Shown here in pieces: positions 24,877 through 33,079 of a stretch of 55,662 nt of DNA. This DNA comes from Verrucomicrobiaceae bacterium (GTDB lineage Bacteria; Verrucomicrobiota; Verrucomicrobiia; Verrucomicrobiales; Verrucomicrobiaceae). The notes under the pieces are model-generated. The model was not told where the DNA came from and made no database searches. It was given only the letters and a program-made list of their open reading frames with translations. The position numbers and the translations under genes were made by a program. The stretch is taken from NCBI GenBank assembly GCA_021298725.1, contig JAJTDU010000003.1, positions 1 to 55,662 of the forward strand, read 5' to 3'. How positions within the stretch are numbered: the stretch's first letter is position 1; every line of letters begins with the position of its first letter.

Positions 24877-25407
24877 ATGACGCCCCCCACTCACATACTT
24901 GTCGGCACCATAGGACGCGTTTTTTGGATGAGGGTGGACGGACGAGGCACTTTCCAAAACAGCCTGCAGGCCAAGAAGGCGCTCCAGCGCGTGATGGGCC
25001 AGGGAGTGAAGGATTTCGTCGTCGATTTGGAGCGCTGCCCCATGATGGACTCGACTTTCCTGGGCATGCTGACCGGTGCGGCGCTCAACCTCCGCGAAGC
25101 AGGCGGTGGCACTCTCAGTGTGCTGAATGCGAACCAGCGCAACCTGCAACTGCTCACGAGCCTAGGACTGGATCACATCCTGGATCTGGACCAAGACGGA
25201 CATCTTTGGACGGAGGAGCGCAGACAGGCCTGCGAGGCGCTTCAGCACTGCGGAGAGACCAATGAATGCAAAGAGGCGCAGACCGAGCATGTCCTCGCCG
25301 CGCATCTGGCCCTGGCAGGCGTCAGTGCCGCGAATGAGTGCCGCTTTCATGATGTGATCGAGTTTCTGGAAAAAGAGCTGGAGGAGCATGTCGTCGTCCA
25401 AGCCTGA
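24877..25407 (+). CDS. STAS-domain protein (anti-sigma factor antagonist-like)
   Basis: The 176-residue protein carries a STAS domain over residues about 8-105 (VFWMRVDGRGTFQNSLQAKKAL, DFVVDLERCPMMDSTFLGML). MDSTFLG holds the Ser/Thr that is phosphorylated in SpoIIAA/RsbV proteins. Residues 110-176 are an added helical tail with Cys and His (QHCGETNECKEAQTEHVLAAHLAL) not present in minimal antagonists. In partner switching the dephosphorylated STAS protein sequesters an anti-sigma kinase. The next gene, 38 bp away, is a SpoIIE-type phosphatase that could dephosphorylate it. No anti-sigma kinase is in the window. Confidence 0.85.
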   Translation: MTPPTHILVGTIGRVFWMRVDGRGTFQNSLQAKKALQRVMGQGVKDFVVDLERCPMMDSTFLGMLTGAALNLREAGGGTLSVLNANQRNLQLLTSLGLDHILDLDQDGHLWTEERRQACEALQHCGETNECKEAQTEHVLAAHLALAGVSAANECRFHDVIEFLEKELEEHVVVQA

Positions 25408-25445
25408 AACGCCGCCGGAATGAGCCGGGAGCGTTGTTTGACACC

Positions 25446-26894
25446 ATGACCACTTTCCTCCTTGTCCTGTGCGTGCTGTTGCTGACGGCAGGACTGATCT
25501 TGCTGGCCAAGGTCGCGCGCCAGCAGAAGGCGGCCCTGGCCGCTCTTCGCGCCGAGGAGGAAGCCATCGTGGCCGAGGAGCGGCGCATGTTCCATTACCT
25601 GCATGACTTGGGCGAGGCGACTTGGCGTGACGATCAGCAGGCATCCATGTACCGGCTCATCGTCGAGGGCGCGGTCCGTGTCACCCAGAGCACGGGTGGG
25701 GCGCTTTATTTGCTCGATGAGGCCACGCAGCGGCTGGTCCCGCGGCATTACTCGGATTTTTGTGCGCCCCTCATCTCTGTGCCCGAGCGTGTGCGGCAGC
25801 AGATGAATGAAAATCCCGCCGCGCTTTTGAGTACTCTGCGCATGCATGCCGTGGCGGCGGACGAGGGGCTGCTCGGCGATATTTACGACAGGCAAAAGAC
25901 CGAACTGCTGCCAGACCTCGGCCTCGATGCGCGACTGGGCCCCAAACTGGTCACTTCGCAGCAAGGCGTCATCGCCATGATCGGCCCGCTGAGCTTTGGC
26001 ACGCGCCGACTAGGCGTATTGGCTGTCACCGCACCCAAGGAGGGCCGCAACTACAACGCCAATGACTTCGAGGTCTTCAACTCGCTCATCGAGCAGTCTG
26101 CCTTCGCCTTGGCCAATGCGGCCGCGCACAAAGATGCCGCGAAAAACCGCATGGATCAGCAGGAACTGCTCAACGCCAGCCAGATTCAACAAGTGCTGCT
26201 GCCAGATCGCGATCCCGAGGTGCCAGGTTTCGTCATCGCGGGAAAAAACATCCCCGCGCGCACTCTCAGCGGGGATTATTTCGATTATTTGAAGCTGCCG
26301 AACGGTAAATTCGGCCTCGTGATCGCCGACGTTTCCGGCAAGGGTATCGGTGCCGCGATGATCACCGTCATGTGCCGCACGCTCATGCGCGCCAAGGCCC
26401 CAAACGCCGCCACCCCCAGCGCCGCGCTGGCCGCGGTGAACCGCCAGATCGCTCCAGACATCCGGGAGGACATGTTCATCACCATGTCTTACATTGTGGC
26501 GGAAAAAGACGGCTCGAAGCTCACTTTTGCTCGTGCTGGGCACAATGCCGCCCTCGTCTGGCGCAAGGCAGACGGACGGGTCGAATCGCTCCACCCACCC
26601 GGTCTCGGCGTCGGCATCGACAAAGGCGATGTCTTTGAGCGTGTGACCAAGGATCTCGAGTTTTCGATGCAGCCCGGTGACTGCCTGCTGCTCTACACCG
26701 ACGGCGTGAACGAGGCGATGGACCCGAAGGGCATCGAATTCGGCGAGGAGCGCGTGCAGGACCGGCTGGCCAAATACGCCCCGCTGGGCCCCCGGGCGGT
26801 CATCGGCGGCATCATCTCCGACCTGGAGCTCTTTCTCAAAGGCCGACGCTCGCACGATGACATCACCTTGATTGCCATGCAGAAGACGGCATAG
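25446..26894 (+). CDS. membrane-anchored GAF-SpoIIE (PP2C) serine phosphatase
   Basis: From ATG 25446 (a TTG four codons earlier is possible) the 482-residue protein has one N-terminal membrane helix (residues about 2-20), a short coiled segment rich in Ala/Glu (AALAALRAEEEAIVAEE), a GAF-like sensory domain (about 50-215) and a SpoIIE/PP2C phosphatase domain (about 240-480). Metal-binding Asp residues are visible in LSGDYFDYLKL, VIADVSGKGIGAAM, LLYTDGVNEAMD and SHDDITLIAMQ. Enzymes of this type dephosphorylate STAS proteins such as the upstream gene product. What the GAF domain senses is unknown. Confidence 0.9.
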   Translation: MTTFLLVLCVLLLTAGLILLAKVARQQKAALAALRAEEEAIVAEERRMFHYLHDLGEATWRDDQQASMYRLIVEGAVRVTQSTGGALYLLDEATQRLVPRHYSDFCAPLISVPERVRQQMNENPAALLSTLRMHAVAADEGLLGDIYDRQKTELLPDLGLDARLGPKLVTSQQGVIAMIGPLSFGTRRLGVLAVTAPKEGRNYNANDFEVFNSLIEQSAFALANAAAHKDAAKNRMDQQELLNASQIQQVLLPDRDPEVPGFVIAGKNIPARTLSGDYFDYLKLPNGKFGLVIADVSGKGIGAAMITVMCRTLMRAKAPNAATPSAALAAVNRQIAPDIREDMFITMSYIVAEKDGSKLTFARAGHNAALVWRKADGRVESLHPPGLGVGIDKGDVFERVTKDLEFSMQPGDCLLLYTDGVNEAMDPKGIEFGEERVQDRLAKYAPLGPRAVIGGIISDLELFLKGRRSHDDITLIAMQKTA

Positions 26895-26926
26895 TCGCGC
26901 CCCTCCAAACCCCCGCGAATCATCCT

Positions 26927-27454
26927 ATGACCGAGCCGAGTCCCGAAACGACCCAGCAAGCAAAGCCCGAAGACGTTGCCAATCCAGAAGCCGCCGCTCC
27001 TGTTGAGGAAACCGCGCCGCTTAACCCCATCACCGCGCTGACGCAGGAGGTAGACCGCTGGAAAGACCTCTCCTACCGCAGCCAGGCGGAGTTAGACAAC
27101 TTCAGCAAACGTGCCGACCTCCTCCGCGCCCTCTTCCCCATCCTCGACAATTTCGACATGGGACTCGAAGCCGCCCGCGCCGAGTCAGAGAAATCCATGA
27201 TTTTCATGGGCATGAGCATGGTCGGCCGCCAGCTCCACGATTTCCTGCGTGAAAGTGGCGTGCAGGAGATTGAGGCGCTGGGCAAGACTTTTGACCCCAA
27301 CCTCCACGAAGCCGTCTCGCAGGAAACCAGCGCTGACATCGCCGAAGGCACCATCCTTCGAGTCACACGCCGTGGTTACAAGCTCAAGGACCGCATGCTC
27401 CGAGCCGCGAGTGTCATCGTTTCCAGCGGTCCAGCACCCACCCCTGAGGCGTAA
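26927..27454 (+). CDS. grpE: nucleotide exchange factor GrpE, with apparent internal 13-residue deletion
   Basis: The 175-residue protein has an acidic disordered N-terminus, the long helix ([19 protein letters not shown]), [15 protein letters not shown], and the C-terminal beta domain [22 protein letters not shown] ... [26 protein letters not shown]. GrpE releases ADP from DnaK. Between KRA (residues 61-63) and LFPI only five residues remain. E. coli GrpE has about 18 at the equivalent place, so roughly 13 residues of the dimer helix appear lost, in frame, near base 27115. Thirteen is not a whole number of heptads, so the helix register would change. It pairs with dnaJ 17 bp downstream; dnaK is not in the window. 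Confidence 0.9.
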   Translation: MTEPSPETTQQAKPEDVANPEAAAPVEETAPLNPITALTQEVDRWKDLSYRSQAELDNFSKRADLLRALFPILDNFDMGLEAARAESEKSMIFMGMSMVGRQLHDFLRESGVQEIEALGKTFDPNLHEAVSQETSADIAEGTILRVTRRGYKLKDRMLRAASVIVSSGPAPTPEA

Positions 27455-27471
27455 CCCTCTTTCATACCCTC

Positions 27472-28632
27472 ATGGCAGACAAACGCGACTATTACGAAGT
27501 GCTCGGCGTCCCACGTGACGTCGCAGCCGAGGACTTGAAAAAAGCCTACCGCAAGCTCGCGGTGAAATTCCACCCGGACAAAAACCCGGATGACAAGAGC
27601 GCCGAAGGCAAGTTCAAGGAGGTCGGTGAAGCCTACGACGTGCTCAGCGACGAGCAAAAACGCGCCGCTTATGACCGCTACGGGCATGCCGCCTTCGCTG
27701 GTGGCATGGGCGGTCCCTCCGCCGGTGGCGGTGGCTTCCACGACCCCTTCGATGTGTTCCGCGACGTCTTCGGTGGCGGTGGTGGTGGTGGCATCTTCGA
27801 GCAGTTTTTCGGCGGCAGCGGAGGTGGCGGCGGAGGCCGTCGCCGCGACGGCCCACAGCGTGGCAATGATCTGCGCTACGGCATGGAGATTTCCCTCGAA
27901 GACGCCGCGCATGGCGTGGAGCGTGAGATCGAGTACGAGCGCAGCGCCTCCTGCAAGCCCTGCTCCGGTTCCGGTTCCGCCAGTGGCGGTGGTGGCAAAA
28001 AAGGCTGCCGCACCTGCGGTGGTGTTGGCCAAGTCATCAGCTCACGCGGCTTTTTCCAGATCCAGCAGACCTGCCCGGACTGCAACGGCAGCGGCGAGAT
28101 GATCAGCGATCCCTGCCGCGTTTGCAGCGGCACTGGGCGCTCCAAAGAACGCACCAAGGTGCGCGTCAAGGTGCCTGCGGGCATTGAGGACGGCTCCCGC
28201 TTGCGCTCCACCGGAAATGGCGACCTCGGCGTCAAAAACGGCCCGCCAGGAGACCTTTACATCGTCATCCAGGTCAAGGCCCACGAGATCTTCGAGCGCG
28301 AGGGAGACGACCTGCACTGTGACCTGCCGCTCTCCTTTGCCATCGCTGCGCTCGGCGGTGAGATCACCGTGCCCACGATGGAGGCTAAGGCCGCCGTTAA
28401 AATCCCCGCCGGCACGCAAAACGGCACCACCTTCCGTCTGCGCGGCAAAGGCATGAAAGTTCTTGGCGAAGACCGCCATGGTGACCTCTACGTCCATGTC
28501 CAGATCGCCGTGCCGACGAAGCTCAACGGCGAGCAGCGCGAGAAACTCGACGTTTTCGCTCAGTCCCTCGGCGAGCAGTCCTCGCCGATGGAAGAAAGCT
28601 TCTTCGAGAAGGCGAAGAAATTCTTCCGCTGA
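27472..28632 (+). CDS. dnaJ: chaperone protein DnaJ
   Basis: The 386-residue protein is a full type I J-protein. The J domain spans residues 1-70 with the HPD motif in [12 protein letters not shown] long Gly-rich/Phe region lies about 75-130, with runs of Gly from GGC/GGT codons. The zinc domain has four CxxCxGxG motifs ([32 protein letters not shown]), and the substrate-binding C-terminal domains include [11 protein letters not shown]. DnaJ delivers unfolded proteins to DnaK and stimulates its ATPase. It follows grpE by 17 bp. No CIRCE element or heat-shock promoter was seen upstream of grpE. Confidence 0.96.
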   Translation: MADKRDYYEVLGVPRDVAAEDLKKAYRKLAVKFHPDKNPDDKSAEGKFKEVGEAYDVLSDEQKRAAYDRYGHAAFAGGMGGPSAGGGGFHDPFDVFRDVFGGGGGGGIFEQFFGGSGGGGGGRRRDGPQRGNDLRYGMEISLEDAAHGVEREIEYERSASCKPCSGSGSASGGGGKKGCRTCGGVGQVISSRGFFQIQQTCPDCNGSGEMISDPCRVCSGTGRSKERTKVRVKVPAGIEDGSRLRSTGNGDLGVKNGPPGDLYIVIQVKAHEIFEREGDDLHCDLPLSFAIAALGGEITVPTMEAKAAVKIPAGTQNGTTFRLRGKGMKVLGEDRHGDLYVHVQIAVPTKLNGEQREKLDVFAQSLGEQSSPMEESFFEKAKKFFR

Positions 28633-28638
28633 TCCAGC

Positions 28639-30900
28639 TCACTCCGCGTAGCGCAGGAAAGCCTTCCTGCGCTGCGTGAACTGCGCCAGCTCTTCGCTCC
28701 AACCCTCGATCACCTTTTTCCAAGACTCGCCCGCGCGGATCGCTTTCACGCTCTTGTCGTGGTTGAGCAGCGTGTTGACCTTCTCCAGCGCGAAGGACTT
28801 TGGATAGAGCCGCTGCAGCACGGTCGCGATAGCGAGGCCCGTTTCCACGGGCTGCAAAACATCACGATTTGTCATGGCGATGCGTACTCCGCCGCAGGCC
28901 ACGCCTTGGAACACACTTGCCGTTGGTGTGAAGCGCACCGGTGTGAACCGTACACCGGGCAGACCAAGTTGGTTCAACTCATGCGCCAGCCGCAAATCGT
29001 TCACATAGGGCGCTCCCAGCACCTCAAAGGGCGAATCAGTGCCACGGCCAACACTGATGCTGAATTCGAGTAGTCCGATACCGGGATAAAGCTGCGCGGC
29101 ATTCAAGGTGCGCATGTTTGGTGACGGATGGATCCATGGCAGGCCGGTTTGATCGAACAACATGCCTCGCCGCCAGCCTTCGACGGAAATCACCTTCAAA
29201 TCGCAACCCTGGGCGCGTTCCGCGTTCATCATCGCCGCCAGTTCGCCCGCCGTCATGCCGTGGCGCAGCGGAATGGCATGCGTAGCCGTCTGCTTTTCCT
29301 CATCAAGCACCGCCGGACCTTCCACGGCGAGTCCGCCGATGGGATTCACACGGTCCAGGACATAAAACGCCTTCTTTGCCTTCGCCGCCGCCTCCATGCA
29401 CAGCCGCAGGGTGCCGATGTAGGTGTAAAAGCGGCAGCCAATGTCCTGAATGTCAAAAACGAGCGCGTCGAGATCCGCAAGCTGTTCCGCCGAAGGGGCG
29501 CGACGCTCACCGTAGAGGCTCAGCACTGGCAAGCCGGTCTTTTTGTCCTTGGTGTCGCCAATCTTCTCCTGATCCAGCTCCCCACGGATGCCGTGCTCTG
29601 GGCTGAAGAGTTTCTTGAGCTTCACCTCGGGCGCGGCGGCCAGCAGGTCAATCGTGCTGCGCCGCTGCGCGTCGATGCCGGTCTGGTTCGTGATCAAACC
29701 GATCCGCAAGCCCTTCAACTCGGCAAACTTGCGGCGCACGAGCACGTCGATGCCGTTCAGCACCGTCGGCACCTCTTTTTCATCACGCGGCCAGGGTGGG
29801 CCGCCTGCCGTGAATCGCATTCCTTGTGCCACCGTCGTGCCGATCTCCTCATACAAGTCGCGCACGCTGCCCTGGCCGTCGGGATGCAGCCGGGAGCTCA
29901 TGAAAATGACCAAGGTCTTGGTCTGCGGCTCGATCCACAGGCTCGTGCCGGTGAAACCTGTGTGACCGAACGATCCAAGCGGAAACCGCTTCCCACGCGG
30001 CCGGCTGAAGGCCGAATCGATGTCCCAGCCGAGTCCGCGCCGCTCAAACACCGTCGCGATGGTGTGCGGTGTTGTCATGAGCCTCACCGTTTCTGCTTTC
30101 AGCACGCCAGCGCCGTTGTTCAGGATCATCCGCGCATACTTCGCGAGATCGCCCGCCGTCGTGAACAAACCTGCGTGCCCCGTGACGCCGCCCATCTTGC
30201 GCGAGGTCGGATCATGCACCACGCCGCGCAGCATCACGCCGTCTTGATCCTTCTCCGTCGGCGCGATCCGCAGCTTCCAGTCTTCCGGCGGCAAAAAACG
30301 CGTGGAATCCATCTTCAGCGGCCCAAACACGTTCTTCGCCGCGAACTCGTTCAAAGCCGACCCACTCACGCGCCGCACGATTTCGCCGAGCAGAATGAAG
30401 TTGATGTCTGAGTAGCGGAAAAACCGGTCTGGCGGCCGTTCGGGCTCCAATTCGACCGCACATCGAATGCCCGTCTCATAGCCCGTCCACTCCGGCTCTT
30501 TCGGAATTCCCGACCTGAGGCCCGAAGTGTGTGTCAGCAGATGCCGCACCGTGATTCCTCCGCGAAATTCCGGAAGGTAGCGCCGCACCTCCGCCTCCAG
30601 CTCAATTTTGCCCTGCTCCATCAGGATCAAAACACTCGGCAACGTCGCCACCACCTTCGTCAGTGACGCCACGTCAAACACCGTATCCTCCGTCATCGCC
30701 TCCTTGGCTGGTGAAAGCGTTCTTTGGCCTTCCACGAGCGTCATCGTCTTCTCCCCGCTTTCCACATGCAGCACCGCCCCCGGCGGATTCCCCTTCGCCA
30801 CCGCTCTGCGCACGACTTCGCGCACAGGATCAAACTCGTCCGCTTGGACGAGAGAGCAAAAAAACAAGAGTGGGAGCAGGCAGCGCATGGTGAACTTCAT
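28639..30900 (-). CDS. serine hydrolase (beta-lactamase family) fused to NamZ-like DUF1343 muramidase domain
   Basis: The 753-residue protein has a signal peptide (about residues 1-20, MRCLLPLLFFCSLVQA). The class C-like serine hydrolase domain (25-370) carries Ser79-x-x-Lys82 in ASLTKVV, Tyr163-Ser164 in RYSDIN and the HTGFTGT motif. From about residue 380 a DUF1343 domain follows (GLITNQTGIDAQRRST, LFSPEHGIRG, LPVLSLYGERRAPS, DIQDIGCRFYTYI, DRVNPIGG, LPWIHPSPNMRT, SVGRGTDSPFEVLGAPY). DUF1343 includes Bacillus NamZ, an exo-beta-N-acetylmuramidase used in peptidoglycan recovery. The fusion suggests one secreted protein that both edits peptides or esters and trims MurNAc. An ATG at 30888 is an equally good start. 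Confidence 0.9.
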   Translation of the reverse strand: MKFTMRCLLPLLFFCSLVQADEFDPVREVVRRAVAKGNPPGAVLHVESGEKTMTLVEGQRTLSPAKEAMTEDTVFDVASLTKVVATLPSVLILMEQGKIELEAEVRRYLPEFRGGITVRHLLTHTSGLRSGIPKEPEWTGYETGIRCAVELEPERPPDRFFRYSDINFILLGEIVRRVSGSALNEFAAKNVFGPLKMDSTRFLPPEDWKLRIAPTEKDQDGVMLRGVVHDPTSRKMGGVTGHAGLFTTAGDLAKYARMILNNGAGVLKAETVRLMTTPHTIATVFERRGLGWDIDSAFSRPRGKRFPLGSFGHTGFTGTSLWIEPQTKTLVIFMSSRLHPDGQGSVRDLYEEIGTTVAQGMRFTAGGPPWPRDEKEVPTVLNGIDVLVRRKFAELKGLRIGLITNQTGIDAQRRSTIDLLAAAPEVKLKKLFSPEHGIRGELDQEKIGDTKDKKTGLPVLSLYGERRAPSAEQLADLDALVFDIQDIGCRFYTYIGTLRLCMEAAAKAKKAFYVLDRVNPIGGLAVEGPAVLDEEKQTATHAIPLRHGMTAGELAAMMNAERAQGCDLKVISVEGWRRGMLFDQTGLPWIHPSPNMRTLNAAQLYPGIGLLEFSISVGRGTDSPFEVLGAPYVNDLRLAHELNQLGLPGVRFTPVRFTPTASVFQGVACGGVRIAMTNRDVLQPVETGLAIATVLQRLYPKSFALEKVNTLLNHDKSVKAIRAGESWKKVIEGWSEELAQFTQRRKAFLRYAE

Positions 30901-30979
30901 CCTGCCAAAAACGCCGCCGCGCTGGCGATTTCTTTTCTTCTGCCACCTAAGCGGAGGAAGTGATCTTGCAGCTTGATGT

Positions 30980-30999
30980 TATAACACGCGTGCGTACGC
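30980..30999 (+). promoter_or_regulatory. candidate -10 and paired palindromic operator of the AbrB-Doc unit
   Basis: TATAAC (30980-30985) is followed at once by two adjacent 8-bp palindromes, CACGCGTG (30985-30992) and GCGTACGC (30992-30999), seven bases before ATG 31007. No good -35 is seen. Type II antitoxins usually repress their own promoter by binding such palindromes. Confidence 0.4.
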
Positions 31000-31006
31000 T
31001 CTGCTC

Positions 31007-31237
31007 ATGCTCCTCGAACTCAAGCTCCGTAAAATTGGCAATTCCGTCGGTGTCATCCTGCCCAAGGAGGCGCTTTCTCATCTCCAAGCGGATGAAGGAG
31101 ATGCCGTAACACTCACCGAGGGGACGGATGGACGGCTGCTGCTCTCTTCGCAGAAAACGGCGGTCAGCGAGCAAATGCGCATCGCCAAGGACATCATGCA
31201 GCGTTATCGCAACACCCTGCGGGAGCTTGCCAAATGA
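31007..31237 (+). CDS. AbrB/MazE-type antitoxin
   Basis: A 76-residue protein with the swapped-hairpin AbrB/MazE DNA-binding core in the first 50 residues (LKLRKIGNSVGVILPKEALSHL, then EGDAVTLTEGTDGRLLLS) and a basic helical tail (MRIAKDIMQRYRNTLRELAK) that would wrap the toxin. It overlaps the doc gene by four bases (ATGA at 31234-31237), typical for antitoxin-first pairs. It likely neutralises the Doc-like toxin and represses the shared promoter. Doc is classically paired with Phd, so the AbrB-Doc pairing is a less usual, though known, combination. Confidence 0.85.
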   Translation: MLLELKLRKIGNSVGVILPKEALSHLQADEGDAVTLTEGTDGRLLLSSQKTAVSEQMRIAKDIMQRYRNTLRELAK

Positions 31238-31626
31238 ACACGGAGCCTGAATGGGTGCTGCGGGACACGGTGCTTCTTCTGCACGAGCAGTCGCTCGCCG
31301 AGCATGGCGGGACGGCAGGCATCAGGGATGAAGGACTGCTCGACTCCGCGCTCGGCAAGCCGATGAACTTGTTCGCCTACGGCGAGCCTGCCATCTATGA
31401 CCTCGCAGCGAGCTATGTGTACGGCTTGGTGAAGAACCATCCCTTCCTGGACGGAAACAAGCGCACGGGTTTCGTGACGGGCGTGCTTTTCCTCGCTCTC
31501 AACGGTTATCGGCTCACAGCCGGCGAGGCGGATGCCGCCATCCGCACGCTTGCTCTCGCGGCGGGCGAGATGACGGAAAAAGCCTACGCCGCTTGGCTGG
31601 AGACGAACTCCACCAAGCCTGAGTGA
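31234..31626 (+). CDS. doc: Doc-family (Fic fold) toxin, death-on-curing
   Basis: The 130-residue protein carries the Fic/Doc active motif HPFLDGNKRTG at residues 69-79, with catalytic His69 and the phosphate-binding loop. The flanking helices (GIRDEGLLDSALGKPMNLF, AASYVYGLVKN, FLALNGYRLTAGEADA) are Doc-like. Doc phosphorylates EF-Tu and stops translation. All motif residues are intact, so the toxin should be active and kept in check by the overlapping antitoxin. The unit is flanked by unrelated housekeeping-type genes on the minus strand, and no mobile element or plasmid feature is visible. Confidence 0.92.
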   Translation: MNTEPEWVLRDTVLLLHEQSLAEHGGTAGIRDEGLLDSALGKPMNLFAYGEPAIYDLAASYVYGLVKNHPFLDGNKRTGFVTGVLFLALNGYRLTAGEADAAIRTLALAAGEMTEKAYAAWLETNSTKPE

Positions 31627-31646
31627 GGACGCGTCCGCTTGGCAGT

Positions 31647-33005
31647 TTACTTCTTTTTCTTCTTGGCTGTCGGCTTGCCGGCCTTCGGGCTTTCGAAAGT
31701 CGGCGCGACGGTGCCTTTCTCCCATTCGGCGATGGCTGCGGTGAGATCCTTCACGACCTCAGGCTTCTCGGCGGCCAGATTCTTCGTTTCGCCGACATCA
31801 GCGGCCAGATCGTAGAGTTCGGCCGTTGTCTGGCCGAGGCGCACGAGCTTCATGCGGCCTCGGCGCACCGCGTTGTTGCCGCCAGGGCCGCCGGAGCGCC
31901 AGAACAGCAGCTCATGCGGTGCTGCACTCGTTTCGCCGGTCAGAAACGGCAGCAGATTCACGCCATCGAGGTTGTTGGGGGTGAGATCAGACGATTCTGC
32001 GGCGGCGAGCGAGGTCGGCAGGAAATCGAGGGCGATCACCGGTTGATCATAAACGCCTGGCTTGATCTTCACGGGCCAGCTCACGAGAAACGGCACACGC
32101 ATGCCGCCTTCATACACCGCGCCCTTCGCGCCGCGCAGCGGTGAGTTATCGGTGAAGTTGGTGCCGCTCTTTCCAGCGAGATTCGGCCCGCCGTTGTCGC
32201 TGACGAAGTAGATCAGGGTATTCTCGCGTTGCTTGGTTTCATCCAGCTTTGCCATCACCCCGCCGATAGCTGCGTCCAGCGCACAAATCATCGCCGCGTA
32301 AGTGCGCCGGCTGGTGTTTTCGATGTGTTTAAGCTTTTCCAGCCACTCCTGCGGTGCCTGGAGCGGTGTGTGCGGCGCGTTGAAGGCCAGATAAAGCATC
32401 CAGGGTTTCCCGTCAGCGTGCCGCGCGACAAACGCCGCCGCTTCATCTCCAAACTGTTCGGTGAGGTATTTCGTCTGCGCCTCGTCCTTACCGTTGCGGT
32501 TCAGTGGGATCTGATATTCCGGGCCTCCTTTGTCGCCGGGGAAATACACATGGCCGCCGCCCAGTGCGCCGAAGTACTCGTCAAAGCCGCGCTTCATCGG
32601 ATGAAACTGCGGATGCGCGCCGAGATGCCACTTGCCGACTGCGCCCGTGGCGTAACCCGCCTGCTGCATGAGCGCTGGAAAGGTCGTCTCACTCAGCGCA
32701 AGACCCGCCGTGGTGCTCTCCGGCAGCCATGCGGGATTGTTTTCATGCCCGAAGCGATGCTGGTAACGACCGGTCATCAAACCCGCCCGCGTCGGGCTGC
32801 AAAACGGATGTGAGACGTAGCCGTTCGTGCAGCGCAGGCTTTGGGCAGCCAGTTTGTCGAGATGTGGCGTCGGAATTTCTTTCGAGCCTTGGAATCCAAC
32901 GTCGTTGTAGCCGAGATCGTCGGCCACAATGAGCAGCACATTTGGTTTGGCGGCCCAAACGGGCGCGGCAAGCAACAGGGAGGCGAAAAGAATGAGGAGG
33001 CGCAT
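31647..33005 (-). CDS. secreted type I sulfatase
   Basis: The 452-residue protein from ATG 33005 has a signal peptide (MRLLILFASLLLAAPVWA). It is a formylglycine sulfatase: metal-binding Asp29-Asp30 in LLIVADDLGYNDVG, the modification motif CSPTRAGLMTGR with Cys69 converted to formylglycine, GKWHLG, and YFVSDNGGPN near the middle. An anaerobic or aerobic formylglycine-generating enzyme is needed and is not in the window. It ends in a Lys-rich tail (KPTAKKKKK). It probably removes sulfate from external polysaccharides, a common Verrucomicrobiota trait. The frame is open a further 11 codons upstream, to 33038. Confidence 0.93.
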   Translation of the reverse strand: MRLLILFASLLLAAPVWAAKPNVLLIVADDLGYNDVGFQGSKEIPTPHLDKLAAQSLRCTNGYVSHPFCSPTRAGLMTGRYQHRFGHENNPAWLPESTTAGLALSETTFPALMQQAGYATGAVGKWHLGAHPQFHPMKRGFDEYFGALGGGHVYFPGDKGGPEYQIPLNRNGKDEAQTKYLTEQFGDEAAAFVARHADGKPWMLYLAFNAPHTPLQAPQEWLEKLKHIENTSRRTYAAMICALDAAIGGVMAKLDETKQRENTLIYFVSDNGGPNLAGKSGTNFTDNSPLRGAKGAVYEGGMRVPFLVSWPVKIKPGVYDQPVIALDFLPTSLAAAESSDLTPNNLDGVNLLPFLTGETSAAPHELLFWRSGGPGGNNAVRRGRMKLVRLGQTTAELYDLAADVGETKNLAAEKPEVVKDLTAAIAEWEKGTVAPTFESPKAGKPTAKKKKK

Positions 33006-33079
33006 GAAGAAGCGCAGGAACGCTGATTCCAGTGGCATGTTTCAGTGCTGTGGTCTCGGCTGCGATCCGGTTCAAGGTT

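Noticed and set aside
27770-27845. GGT/GGC-rich repeat as a mobile or regulatory repeat
   Set aside because: It encodes the Gly-rich G/F linker of DnaJ, which explains it.
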